From CAZKAP01 sp964550895 (GTDB lineage: Bacteria > Bacteroidota > Bacteroidia > Flavobacteriales > Flavobacteriaceae): a stretch of DNA of 64,000 bases. Position numbers and translations under genes: made by a program. The DNA is taken from the NCBI GenBank assembly GCA_964550895.1, contig CAZKAP010000015.1:1-64000 (forward strand). Reading direction: 5' to 3'. The notes under the pieces are model-generated. The model was not told the origin of the DNA, made no database searches, and saw only the letters and a list, made by a program, of their open reading frames with translations. Of this stretch, positions 44,278 to 52,912 are shown piece by piece. The number at the start of each line of letters is the position of its first letter. Position 1 is the first letter of the stretch.

Positions 44278-44516
44278 ATTAATTCTTCCTGTTCCTTTAG
44301 TGCGGCACATACGGCCGCTGGTATTCACCCGATAAAATTAGTAAGGAGTCCCGAATGGCTGTTGGGAATTCACTTGAAAGGCTTTACATTTTATTAAAAT
44401 CACTTTTGAATTTTTTTGAGGTAATAATCCGGAAAAGTGCAAATCATCAATTTTATCACACCTTTCACAGATCGATTCATGCGATTTCGTATATTGCAAA
44501 TGCCAAAAGTTAAGAA

Positions 44517-44600
44517 ATGGATAATTATTTAATCGCTCTGGGGGGCTACATCGTTTTGATGGTACTCTTCAGAATTTACACCATTACGTCGAGAAAATAA
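44517..44600 (+). CDS. Possible 27-residue single-helix membrane peptide
   Basis: A frame from ATG 44517 to TAA 44598-44600 encodes 27 residues: MDNYLIALGGYIVLMVLFRI, then a basic tail YTITSRK. It has the layout of small membrane proteins, a hydrophobic helix of about 18 residues and a positively charged end. It lies in a 239-bp space after the divergent uvrC start and 45 bp before the cyclo-ligase gene. No homologue is recalled. It could be chance, but composition and location argue for a small gene. Confidence 0.4.
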   Translation: MDNYLIALGGYIVLMVLFRIYTITSRK

Positions 44601-44645
44601 CCGACAGCATTACTTCGTCACGTCAAACCTCAACCTAGCTCACTA

Positions 44646-45212
44646 TTGGCGAAAAAACAAGAACTGCGGGTTCATTTCTCGGAACTCAGGAGCAGGTTGA
44701 CCTCAGCTACTCTTCAGTCGTATAACCAGTCCATCTGCCTGAAAGTTAAAAACCTTCCCATCTGGGATAGGAAGGTCTACCACTGCTTTCTGTCCCGCAG
44801 CCAGGGGGATGAGGTGAATACTGCCTGTATTATAGAGCTGATCGATACATCGGATCGGGTGACTTGCGTGCCCCGCATCGAGTCTAAAGGCGTGATGAGC
44901 GCCCGCATTTTCCAGAGTGACACCCGACTCAAGCTGAACCGATACGGTATACCCGAGCCCTCCGATACGTCGACTATTGTGGAAGAAGCACGAATTGACG
45001 TCGTATTCGTTCCTCTGCTGGCCTTCGACCTGCAAGGCAACCGTCTGGGTTATGGGGGGGGATTCTACGATCGGCTCTGGGAGTCTTGCACCCCTGACAG
45101 CATCTGGGTTGGGCTTTCCCTGCTGGAAGCCTCAGAAAGTCTCCTTCCCTCGGAACCTCATGATCTGAGGTTGGACTATGCCCTTACTCCAACACGGACA
45201 CACCGGTTCTAG
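44646..45212 (+). CDS. 5-formyltetrahydrofolate cyclo-ligase
   Basis: ATP-dependent conversion of 5-formyl-THF to 5,10-methenyl-THF, cytoplasmic folate salvage; 188 residues, usual length. Motifs: VYHCFLSRSQGDEVNTACII, VTCVPRIESKGVMSARIF, LNRYGIPEPSDTS, DVVFVPLLAFDLQGNRLGYG and GGGFYDRLWES, the phosphate-binding signature. The start is TTG 44646 (MAKKQELRVHFSELRSRLT); no in-frame ATG precedes the conserved region at a sensible distance. Its TAG stop interlocks with the lspA stop as CTAG at 45209-45212. Confidence 0.95.
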   Translation: MAKKQELRVHFSELRSRLTSATLQSYNQSICLKVKNLPIWDRKVYHCFLSRSQGDEVNTACIIELIDTSDRVTCVPRIESKGVMSARIFQSDTRLKLNRYGIPEPSDTSTIVEEARIDVVFVPLLAFDLQGNRLGYGGGFYDRLWESCTPDSIWVGLSLLEASESLLPSEPHDLRLDYALTPTRTHRF

Positions 45213-45868
45213 TCTTCTGCCCCCGGTACATCTTCTTCTCCGGCAGGGTTCATTTCGCCGAAAATTGACTTATAGAACACTATCCAGATTCCCACCCCTA
45301 TGCTGATGGAAGCGTCGGCCACATTGAATATGGCCTCGAAAAAGCGGAAGGGTTTGCCCCCTACCACGGGCACCCAGTCGGGCCATTGGGTGTCAATGAT
45401 CGGGAAGTAGAACATATCTACCACCCTGCCGTAAAACAGGCCGTCGTAAGGGTTATTGGTGAACATGGAGGCGATATGACGGGGTGTACTCTGTTCGAAG
45501 AGCAGTCCGTAGAACATGGAGTCGATAATATTGCCCATGGCCCCGGCGAATATCAGGGAAACGGATATGATCAGCTTATTGTTCAGCCCTTTCTGTATGA
45601 TACCCCACAGCCAGTACCCAATGGCTCCTATGGCCAGGAGACGAAAAACGGTGAGCATGAGTTTCCCGAGTTCAGGCGACAGGGACGGGATCAGGTCGGT
45701 GAGTTTGGTACCCCATGCCGCTCCGTCGTTCTCGATAAAGAGCAGGTAGAACCAGGAGAAAACCTCAACCTTTTCCTGATAGAAGAAGTTCGTTTTGATA
45801 TAAATCTTAGATGCCTGGTCCACCAACAGGACGACAAAAATGAGTATCAGGGATTTTTTAAGCGTCAT
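45209..45868 (-). CDS. lspA: Lipoprotein signal peptidase (signal peptidase II)
   Basis: Inner-membrane aspartyl protease that cleaves prolipoproteins, needed for the many lipoproteins in this window; 219 residues, longer than the 160 of E. coli because of loops and a C-terminal acidic tail. Four membrane segments are visible. Catalytic region: FIENDGAAWGTKL, GAMGNIIDSMFYGLLF with the first Asp, GRVVDMFYFPIID, and FNVADASISIGVG with the second Asp. Part of a minus-strand series ileS, dksA-like, DUF4097-like and lspA; the coupling of ileS with lspA is common in many bacteria. Confidence 0.96.
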   Translation of the reverse strand: MTLKKSLILIFVVLLVDQASKIYIKTNFFYQEKVEVFSWFYLLFIENDGAAWGTKLTDLIPSLSPELGKLMLTVFRLLAIGAIGYWLWGIIQKGLNNKLIISVSLIFAGAMGNIIDSMFYGLLFEQSTPRHIASMFTNNPYDGLFYGRVVDMFYFPIIDTQWPDWVPVVGGKPFRFFEAIFNVADASISIGVGIWIVFYKSIFGEMNPAGEEDVPGAED

Positions 45869-45898
45869 TGCCCGGTTCTTAAGTGTCCTAAAATAGGG

Positions 45899-46519
45899 CT
45901 ATTTGAGGTGTTCCACAACCACGTTTCCCCTCAGACTGCTCAATTTGTAATACGATCCCGACTCGGGTATGGAGTCTATGCTAACCAGCCCATAGGTACT
46001 ACCGGCGTCCACCTGTCCGTCCTGCACCTTCAACTGAATTTCACCGCTGATGGAATCCACATGGGTATAGGTGCTCCGTACGTTCAGGAAGCAGTCCCCT
46101 GAGGTCGTTTTAATATCCAGTGTACCGAAGTTGCCCCGGCATTCTACCCGACCGGACTCGCCCTCAATTTGCAGTGACCTGCCTGCAGGCAGCCCTAGTG
46201 AAATGGAGATCTCGAAGGTCTTCAGGGCAGTGATTTTATCGTTTTCCAGGTAGTGGTCCGGGGCCAGGGCATACCCTATGATGAGCTCACCCTGCTCCTG
46301 TTCGAAGGTCACCAGGGCATCGTCCTTGTAGGGACCCCGGGAAGTAAATTCGAGACGGATCGACTGGTCGGGAGAATTGTAGACCGCTACCTCTCCGAAG
46401 AGACTCGCATCCACTCTCACTTTACGGACCTCCGCGGCGTCCAGTAGGTAGTCTTCGACTTTCTGGGCACTGAGGTTGCCGGAGATGGCTAAGCACGCCA
46501 GGAGCCACCACAGGCGCAT
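45899..46519 (-). CDS. Exported DUF4097-like beta-structured protein
   Basis: Protein of 206 residues with signal peptide MRLWWLLACLAISGNLSAQ. The mature part has repeated short strands of the kind seen in DUF4097/putative adhesins: VRVDASLFGEVAVYNSPDQS, LQIEGESGRVECRGNFGTLD, IKTTSGDCFLNVRSTYTHVD, SISGEIQLKVQDGQVDAGST, YKLSSLRGNVVVEHLK. This suggests a right-handed beta-helix-like fold. Function unknown. It starts 4 bp before the dksA-like stop and precedes lspA by 30 bp. Confidence 0.75.
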   Translation of the reverse strand: MRLWWLLACLAISGNLSAQKVEDYLLDAAEVRKVRVDASLFGEVAVYNSPDQSIRLEFTSRGPYKDDALVTFEQEQGELIIGYALAPDHYLENDKITALKTFEISISLGLPAGRSLQIEGESGRVECRGNFGTLDIKTTSGDCFLNVRSTYTHVDSISGEIQLKVQDGQVDAGSTYGLVSIDSIPESGSYYKLSSLRGNVVVEHLK

Positions 46520-46523
46520 GGGG

Positions 46524-46907
46524 TTAATTTTTATTCATATTCTTGGCCTCGATGCTCAGCGTGGCGTGGGGGACGAGCTTCAGGCGTTCCTTTCGGATCA
46601 GTTTTCCGGTAACCCGGCAGATTCCGTAGGTCTTGTTCTCGATACGCAGCAGGGCGTTCTTGAGGTCCCGAATAAACTTTTCCTGACGTATGGCCAGCTG
46701 GGTATTCGCCTCCTTACTCATGGTTTCCGAGCCTTCTTCGAAAGCCTTGAACGTCGGTGCCGTATCGTCGGTGCCATTATTCCCGTCATTCATATAGGAA
46801 CTCCTCAGCAGTTCGAGGTGCTTCTTCGCATTTTCGATCTTCGCCTCGATCAGTACCCGGAACTCCTCGAGTTCGGCATCTGTATAGCGTACTTTTTCCT
46901 CTGCCAT
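46524..46907 (-). CDS. DksA/TraR-family protein with degenerate zinc finger
   Basis: Probable RNA polymerase secondary-channel regulator, 127 residues. A coiled-coil N-terminal half (DAELEEFRVLIEAKIENAKK, MSKEANTQLAIRQEKFIRDL) precedes a finger-like end, YGICRVTGKLIRKERLKLVP and HATLSIEAK. Where DksA has two CxxC pairs only one Cys remains, so zinc is probably not bound. I chose ATG 46907 (MAEEKVRY); an ATG at 46925 would add six residues and overlap ileS by 14 bp. With the ATG at 46907 the gap to the ileS stop is 4 bp. Confidence 0.9.
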   Translation of the reverse strand: MAEEKVRYTDAELEEFRVLIEAKIENAKKHLELLRSSYMNDGNNGTDDTAPTFKAFEEGSETMSKEANTQLAIRQEKFIRDLKNALLRIENKTYGICRVTGKLIRKERLKLVPHATLSIEAKNMNKN

Positions 46908-46911
46908 AGTC

Positions 46912-49900
46912 TTATACTTTTTCAATCCACATTTTGGTCGTTACATCGTCGAAGGAAATTTCGACCCCTTCTCCAAGGGCATCCTCCAGGGACAGTTCGT
47001 CGGCCAGGGTTTCCTGCTTGATGTAGTCTGTGTTGCTTTGTACAGCCCGGTTCAGCCAGGGGTCCCTTTGGAACTTCAGGACGATCCGGTCCGTAACGTT
47101 ATAACCCGACTCCTTTCGGAGGTTTTGAATACGGTTCACCAGTTCCCTGGCGATGCCTTCCTTCTTCAGGTCTTCGGTCACCGTGGTGTCCAGAGCGACC
47201 GTTATATCGGCCGAATTGGCCACATTCCATCCGTCGACATCCTGTGAGGTTATCTCCACATCTGTCAACATTAATTTTACGGATTTATTTTCCAGTTCGA
47301 TCTCGATTTCACCATTTTGTTCGATTTCGATGATGTCCTGCTGATCGAAGCCGGCGACTTTCAGGCCGATTTCCTTCATATCCCTTCCGTACTTGGGTCC
47401 GAGTACTTTGAAATTGGGCTTGATGCTCTTGACCAGGATGCCGGAAGTATCGTCCATGAACTCCAGTTCCTTGACATTCACCTCGGGCAGTATCAGATGC
47501 CGTACGGATTCGATCTGCCGCCTGCGTTCCTCGTTCAGGACGGGAATGAGCATTCGCTGCAAGGGCTGGCGGACCTTGATCTTTTCCTTCTGTCGGATGG
47601 AGAAAACCAGTGAAGCGATCTTCTGAGCCGTTTCGATACGGTTTTCCAGTTCCCGGTCGATCCATTCGGTTCGCGACACGGGGAATGGGGTAAGGTGTAC
47701 ACTGTCTTCCGCATCCCTGCCCGTTACCTGATTCAGGTCGCGGTACAGGTGCTCGGCGTAGAAGGGCGCCACCGGGGCAGCCAATTTGGCAACTACACTC
47801 AGACACTCATGCAGGGTCTGATAGGCAGCCACCTTGTCCGAACCGTATTCCCCCTTCCAGAACCTCCTGCGGCCCAGTCTGACATACCAGTTGCTCAGGT
47901 AATCCTGAACGAAGTCTGAAATCGCACGCGTTGCCCGGGTAGCGTCATAATCTTTATAGGCCCCGTCGACGAGTTCGATCAGCGAATGCAGCTCCGAGAG
48001 TATCCACCGGTCCATCTCGGTTCGCTCCGAAAGCGAGACCTCGGGCTCCTCATGTGTGAATCCGTCAATATTCGCGTAGAGGGCGAAGAAGGCATAGGTA
48101 TTGTACAAGGTTCCGAAAAACTTGTTCTTGACCTCTGAGATTCCTTCCAGGTCGAACTTGATGTTATCCCAGGGATTCGCGTTGGACATCAGATACCAAC
48201 GGGTGGCATCGGGGCCAAAATTCTTCAGGGTCTCGAATGGATCCACGGCATTTCCCAGTCGCTTGGACATTTTCTTGCCCTCCTTGTCGAGTACGAGTCC
48301 GTTGGACAGCACGTTGCGGTAGGCCACCTGGTCGAACACCATGGTCGATATGGCGTGAAGGGTGTAAAACCAGCCCCGCGTCTGGTCCACGCCTTCTGCA
48401 ATAAAATCGGCGGGGAAGGCCTTATTCTCGTCGATGAGTTCCTTATTCTCGAAGGGATAGTGCCACTGGGCGTACGGCATGGAGCCGCTGTCGAACCAGA
48501 CGTCGATCAAGTCGGACTCCCGATGCATGGGACGTCCGGATTCCGAAACCAGTACTACCCGATCCACAACGTTCTTGTGTAAATCCACCCGCTGATAATT
48601 CTCTTCGGACATATCTCCATCCACGAACTCGGCAAAAGGGTTGATCGCCATGTAACCCTTCTCTATACTGTCGTCTATTGCCTGTTTAAGCTCCGCCACC
48701 GATGCAATTACTCTCACCTCGGTCTTGTCCTCTGTCCTCCAGATCGGGAGGGGAATCCCCCAGTAACGCGAACGGGAGAGGTTCCAGTCGTTCGCGCTGG
48801 CCAGCCAGTTGCCGAAACGGCCTTCACCAGTCGACCTGGGTTTCCAGTTGATGGTCTGGTTGAGCTCGACCATGCGATCGCGGACCTCGGTCACCTTGAT
48901 AAACCAGGAATCCAGCGGGTAATACAGTATGGGCTTATCGGTCCTCCAGCAGTTCGGGTAGCTGTGGACGTACTTTTCCACCTTAAAGGCCCGGTTCTGC
49001 TCCTTGAGGTGGATGGCAATCTCCACGTCGATAGAACGCTCGGGAGCCTCTCCATCGGGATAGTATTCATTCTTGACAAATTTGTTCCCCCACTCGCCCA
49101 GTTCGGGTCTGAAGCGGCCCTGAAGATCGACCAGGGGCACCAGCGCACCGTGCTCGTCTTTGATCCGCATAGGCGGTATAGGTGGTTCGGCCTCCAGGGC
49201 CACTCGGGCATCGTCCGCACCGAAGGTCGGGGCCGTATGCACGACTCCGGTACCATCCTCGGTCGTCACGAAGTCCCCGGCAATCACCCGGAATGCGTTC
49301 TCCGGATATTCGTAAGGCTGCACCTTATCGATGAGCTGGTGATAACGGCTGCCCACCAGATCCGATCCCTTGCATCCGCCTCCGATCCAATACGGGGTCT
49401 TCTTGGCCCCCTTCTCGTAGGCCTGCAATTCTGCTGCCTCCTTAACCTCGTAGAATTTGCGATCAAACTGCTTACCGACAAGGTCCCTGGCCAGTATAAC
49501 CGTGATGGGCTCGAAGGTGTAGATGTTGTACGTCCGGACCCAGACGTAATCGATCTCCCTACCTACCGTTAGTGCCGTATTTGACGGCAGGGTCCAGGGG
49601 GTGGTGGTCCAGGCCAGAATAAAGACCTCCCCTTCCAGTTCTCGTATGAATTGAGGTGCGGTATCCTTCCGCAGCTCAAATTGGGCCGTTACCGTGGTAT
49701 CGGTCACATCCTGATAGGTACCCGGCATATTCAGTTCGTGCGAGCTCAGCCCCGTTCCCGCCTTGGGGGAGTAGGGTTGTATGGTGTACCCTTTGTACAG
49801 CCAGCCCTTATTGTATATTTCGGCCAACAACCACCAAACCGATTCCATGTATTTGGAATGAAAGGTGACATAGGGGTCGTCCATATCCACCCAATATCCC

Positions 49901-50316
49901 ATCTTTTCGGTCAGGTCGTTCCAGATATCGGTGTAGCGCATAACCGCATCCCGACATGCCTGATTGTAGTCCTCAATACTGATCGATTTCCCTATGTCTT
50001 CCTTGGTGATGCCCAACTCCTTCTCCACACCAATCTCCACAGGCAGGCCATGCGTGTCCCAGCCGGCCTTTCGTTTCACCTGATACCCCTTCATGGTCTT
50101 ATACCGGGGGAAGGTATCCTTGATGGTCCGGGACATTACATGGTGAATACCGGGCTTGCCATTGGCAGACGGAGGACCCTCGAAAAAAATGTATGCGGGA
50201 TTGCCTTCCCGCTCTTCCACACTTCTCTCGAATACCCGATGCTCTTTCCAGAATGCCAGGACCTCCTCCGCCAGCGCGGGCAGGTCCAGCCCCTTGTATT
50301 CCCTGAATTTTTTCAT
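46912..50316 (-). CDS. ileS: Isoleucine--tRNA ligase
   Basis: Charges tRNA-Ile; 1134 residues, the long bacterial/eukaryote-like type with extended C-terminus, as expected in Bacteroidota. Signatures: FFEGPPSANGKPGIHHVMSR (HIGH region), the editing domain with ILAWTTTPWTLPSNTALTVG and GTGVVHTAPTFGADD, YWGIPLPIW, DVWFDSGSMPYAQWHYPFEN, and GKKMSKRLGNAVDPF (KMSKS loop). Anticodon-binding helices follow, then a C-terminal domain of about 170 residues. A candidate promoter at 50436-50443 and a leader with alternative stems (50341-50398) precede it. First gene of the group leading to lspA. Confidence 0.98.
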   Translation of the reverse strand: MKKFREYKGLDLPALAEEVLAFWKEHRVFERSVEEREGNPAYIFFEGPPSANGKPGIHHVMSRTIKDTFPRYKTMKGYQVKRKAGWDTHGLPVEIGVEKELGITKEDIGKSISIEDYNQACRDAVMRYTDIWNDLTEKMGYWVDMDDPYVTFHSKYMESVWWLLAEIYNKGWLYKGYTIQPYSPKAGTGLSSHELNMPGTYQDVTDTTVTAQFELRKDTAPQFIRELEGEVFILAWTTTPWTLPSNTALTVGREIDYVWVRTYNIYTFEPITVILARDLVGKQFDRKFYEVKEAAELQAYEKGAKKTPYWIGGGCKGSDLVGSRYHQLIDKVQPYEYPENAFRVIAGDFVTTEDGTGVVHTAPTFGADDARVALEAEPPIPPMRIKDEHGALVPLVDLQGRFRPELGEWGNKFVKNEYYPDGEAPERSIDVEIAIHLKEQNRAFKVEKYVHSYPNCWRTDKPILYYPLDSWFIKVTEVRDRMVELNQTINWKPRSTGEGRFGNWLASANDWNLSRSRYWGIPLPIWRTEDKTEVRVIASVAELKQAIDDSIEKGYMAINPFAEFVDGDMSEENYQRVDLHKNVVDRVVLVSESGRPMHRESDLIDVWFDSGSMPYAQWHYPFENKELIDENKAFPADFIAEGVDQTRGWFYTLHAISTMVFDQVAYRNVLSNGLVLDKEGKKMSKRLGNAVDPFETLKNFGPDATRWYLMSNANPWDNIKFDLEGISEVKNKFFGTLYNTYAFFALYANIDGFTHEEPEVSLSERTEMDRWILSELHSLIELVDGAYKDYDATRATRAISDFVQDYLSNWYVRLGRRRFWKGEYGSDKVAAYQTLHECLSVVAKLAAPVAPFYAEHLYRDLNQVTGRDAEDSVHLTPFPVSRTEWIDRELENRIETAQKIASLVFSIRQKEKIKVRQPLQRMLIPVLNEERRRQIESVRHLILPEVNVKELEFMDDTSGILVKSIKPNFKVLGPKYGRDMKEIGLKVAGFDQQDIIEIEQNGEIEIELENKSVKLMLTDVEITSQDVDGWNVANSADITVALDTTVTEDLKKEGIARELVNRIQNLRKESGYNVTDRIVLKFQRDPWLNRAVQSNTDYIKQETLADELSLEDALGEGVEISFDDVTTKMWIEKV

Positions 50317-50340
50317 TCTCGATGGCCTTTGCCGCCGGGA

Positions 50341-50398
50341 ACCCAGAACTCCGACATTTGCAGAACCCGATTTCCTTGGATATGGCCGGGTTCTGGGT
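50341..50398 (-). promoter_or_regulatory. ileS leader with mutually exclusive hairpins
   Basis: In the approximately 115-nt leader, reading the minus strand, ACCCAGAAC (50390-50398) can pair perfectly with GTTCTGGGT (50341-50349), or the overlapping AGAACCC (50388-50394) can pair with GGGTTCT (50362-50368). Both cannot form together. No T-box consensus and no T-run terminator is present, so the mechanism, if any, would act on translation or mRNA stability. Confidence 0.4.
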
Positions 50399-50435
50399 CA
50401 TGAAAGCCTTTGGCGTCCAGCGATTTTAGGATGCG

Positions 50436-50443
50436 CAAAAGTA
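50436..50443 (-). promoter_or_regulatory. Candidate -7 element of ileS
   Basis: TACTTTTG on the minus strand is an exact TAnnTTTG match, 119 bp before the ileS ATG, within the 181-bp space after the upstream TonB receptor. A -33 TTTG at 19-21 bp is not seen. Confidence 0.5.
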
Positions 50444-50497
50444 ACCAAAAGTGGGCAGATTACAGATCAGCTGCAGCTGTGAATTGAGAAGTCGGGA

Positions 50498-52912
50498 TCA
50501 CAGCCTCCAGGCCAGGCTGCCAATCAGGTTAAACCCGGGTGCCGCAATACCCGAGGAATACCTCCTGTACCGGACATCCAGGAGGTTCTCGGCAGCCAGG
50601 GTAGTTGAAAAACCCGCCCCAAGGTCTATGGAGACCCTGGCGTTCAGAGTATACCAGCCCGGGGCATGAGGATTTCCATTCTCGTCGGTCTGATAGAGGT
50701 ATGCCTTGTTCCTCTCGGACTCTGCCAGGTGCTCGAACGAAATGGGGCCATTAAAATTGACGAAGAGGTCAAATTCAGAGCGATCCGACTTCCGAAGCAG
50801 GTGGAAATCACCGAACAGTGGAGGTACGTGACGAACCGGGCCGCGCAAACCGGCCTGATCGGTCTCGGTCCCCCGGGCACTTGAAAGGTTGAATCGAGCC
50901 CGCCACTGGGCACTTAACTGTGCCTTCAGCGAAGTTTCGAAACCGTATATGCGTGCGTTGGCGGCATTCTGCAGGCTGATGATCTCGTTTTCCTCCCCGT
51001 TAAACTCCAAGGTGGTTTGGTCGCCGAGTCGTCCAGGACCACGGATTATGGCATCCTCCAGGTACGAATAAAAAAGGGTGCCCTCCCAGGATACTCCCTT
51101 AAACAGATCGATGCCGGCGCTCAATTCCGCGTTATAGACGTATTCGGGTTCCAGGTCGGGATTGGGCACGATCACAAAACCCGGCTCCGGGTCGAATATC
51201 TTCCCGATGTCGTCCACGTTTGGGGCCCGAAAGCCGGTGGAGAGGTGACTACGTAGTCGGAATCCGGGGGTCACCTTCCAGCTGAACCCCACATTCCCCG
51301 TCAATGCCCCATTCGAAATATCCGCCTGTCGGAATGGGAAATCATAGAATTCGGTACTGAACTCGGAATGCAGCCAGAAGTGCGAATACCTCAGGCCACC
51401 CAGCCAGGTAAATCCGGGACTGCGCTCGTATTCCACCTGCGCATAAGCGGAAAGCGAATTCCAGGTGGAACCGTCCGGATAGCGCGTGGCCATTGGGGCT
51501 CGCAGGCCGTTATCTATATCGAAGGAACTTCCCCGGGAAGAAACGCGGTTGTGCAGGAACTCCAATCCGGCAAAATAGCTCACCGGAGTGCGCCGGTCCC
51601 ATTCGGTGTCCAGGTTGAAGGAGTACGCCTGCACCCGTTCGTGGTTGGAATCCCGCCTGGCCTCACCGAAATCCCTGTTATGCCGGCTCTCTCCGAAATT
51701 CTGATAGGCAGTGGTGAGTCGAATGCGATCGAGATTACCCCGGCGCGGCATGTAGGTAAGCTTGCCCATGCCCATGAGCCAGGTCTGGGGACCGTAGTAC
51801 CATTCAGCACTGCGAAGCGTACCCGCCTGGCGACCCGGTCGGGTTAAGCGATCGAAGCGATCGTAATCCGAAGTGGTCGAATAGTGAAGGGCAAAATCGG
51901 CCTTGAGTCTGTCTGCAGGAATCCAGTGGAGTTTGTTCAGAAGATGGTATATCCGGAAGCCCGTAGGGGACTGCAGCAACGGATCCGGATTGCCAATCAA
52001 GCTGTCACGTCCGTCGATTCGCCTGACAAGCGTCTGCCGGAGCAGCTCATCCGAGCCGTTGCGGCCCATCCGGAGATCACCGAATTCCTGGTAGGTGGCC
52101 CCGCTGTACCAGGCCCACCTTTTTTTACCCAGGTTGAAGTCGGCATGCACTGTGCGCTCGTTGTTGGCCGTAGAAGACCGAAACTGGCCAGAGGCCTCCA
52201 TGTACAGGCTATCGGTCTGCGAGAGGCGAGGTGCACGCGTAATGAAGTTCTGGGCGCCACCCAGGGCATCGCTGCCGTAAATCACCGAGGCCGGACCGAA
52301 GATGACCTCGGCGCTCGCAACATTGAGCGGGTCAATGGATATGATGTTCTGTATGTTTCCTCCCCTGAAGATGGCATTGTTCATACGGACACCATCCACC
52401 GTAATCAGCAATCTGTTAGTCGAAAACCCCCGTATCATCGGACTGCCTCCGCCTAACTGGCTCTTCTGAACGAAGACCTGTCCGGTCTGCTCCAGGAGAT
52501 CGGCGCTGGTCTGTGGCTGGCCGAGGACCACCCGGTCGCGGGTAATTCCAACCACCTTCTGGGGAACATTCTGCTTTTTTTGCTGAAAGGGTGAGGCTGT
52601 CATGACCACTTCTTCGAGCAATTCCCGTGCAGGCTCCAGGTAGATGCGGCTGCCCCTGCGAACCAACTGTGCCTTGGTTCCATAAACGGCTGCATAGCCC
52701 AGGTGTTTGATGATCAGCCGGTCATCATTTTCAAAGCCTCTGAGGTCGCAGCTCCCATCGGCCCTGCTCAGGGCGGATTTCCCGAGATCCATGGTGTACA
52801 CCACCACATCCTGAACCGGGTTACCGCTTTCTGCATCAACAAAATACACCAACTGACCGTACACCGCCGGGAAGGCGAAAGACAACACTAAAACGATCCA
52901 CCACTTCATCAT
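50498..52912 (-). CDS. TonB-dependent receptor, haem/haemoglobin-type
   Basis: Outer-membrane receptor of 804 residues, signal peptide MMKWWIVLVLSFAFPAVYG. A short carboxypeptidase-like/secretin-like domain (VDAESGNPVQDVVVYTMDLG) is followed by an unusually well conserved plug: VVMTASPFQQKKQNVPQKVV, LEQTGQVFVQKSQLGGGSPM, IRGFSTNRLLITVDGVRMNN, AEVIFGPASVIYGSDALGGA. The GGGSPMIRGFxxNR/GVRMNNAI pattern is that of haemoglobin/haem receptors. A later GFRAPNVDDIGKIFD and C-terminal RRYSSGIAAPGFNLIGSLAW agree. The ATG at 52912 overlaps the recO stop (ATGA); an in-frame upstream ATG would lie inside recO. Iron or haem uptake is an inference. Confidence 0.92.
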   Translation of the reverse strand: MMKWWIVLVLSFAFPAVYGQLVYFVDAESGNPVQDVVVYTMDLGKSALSRADGSCDLRGFENDDRLIIKHLGYAAVYGTKAQLVRRGSRIYLEPARELLEEVVMTASPFQQKKQNVPQKVVGITRDRVVLGQPQTSADLLEQTGQVFVQKSQLGGGSPMIRGFSTNRLLITVDGVRMNNAIFRGGNIQNIISIDPLNVASAEVIFGPASVIYGSDALGGAQNFITRAPRLSQTDSLYMEASGQFRSSTANNERTVHADFNLGKKRWAWYSGATYQEFGDLRMGRNGSDELLRQTLVRRIDGRDSLIGNPDPLLQSPTGFRIYHLLNKLHWIPADRLKADFALHYSTTSDYDRFDRLTRPGRQAGTLRSAEWYYGPQTWLMGMGKLTYMPRRGNLDRIRLTTAYQNFGESRHNRDFGEARRDSNHERVQAYSFNLDTEWDRRTPVSYFAGLEFLHNRVSSRGSSFDIDNGLRAPMATRYPDGSTWNSLSAYAQVEYERSPGFTWLGGLRYSHFWLHSEFSTEFYDFPFRQADISNGALTGNVGFSWKVTPGFRLRSHLSTGFRAPNVDDIGKIFDPEPGFVIVPNPDLEPEYVYNAELSAGIDLFKGVSWEGTLFYSYLEDAIIRGPGRLGDQTTLEFNGEENEIISLQNAANARIYGFETSLKAQLSAQWRARFNLSSARGTETDQAGLRGPVRHVPPLFGDFHLLRKSDRSEFDLFVNFNGPISFEHLAESERNKAYLYQTDENGNPHAPGWYTLNARVSIDLGAGFSTTLAAENLLDVRYRRYSSGIAAPGFNLIGSLAWRL

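Noticed and set aside
50317..50497. T-box riboswitch before ileS
   Set aside because: No T-box consensus and no terminator/antiterminator pair with T-run; only the simple competing stems are reported.
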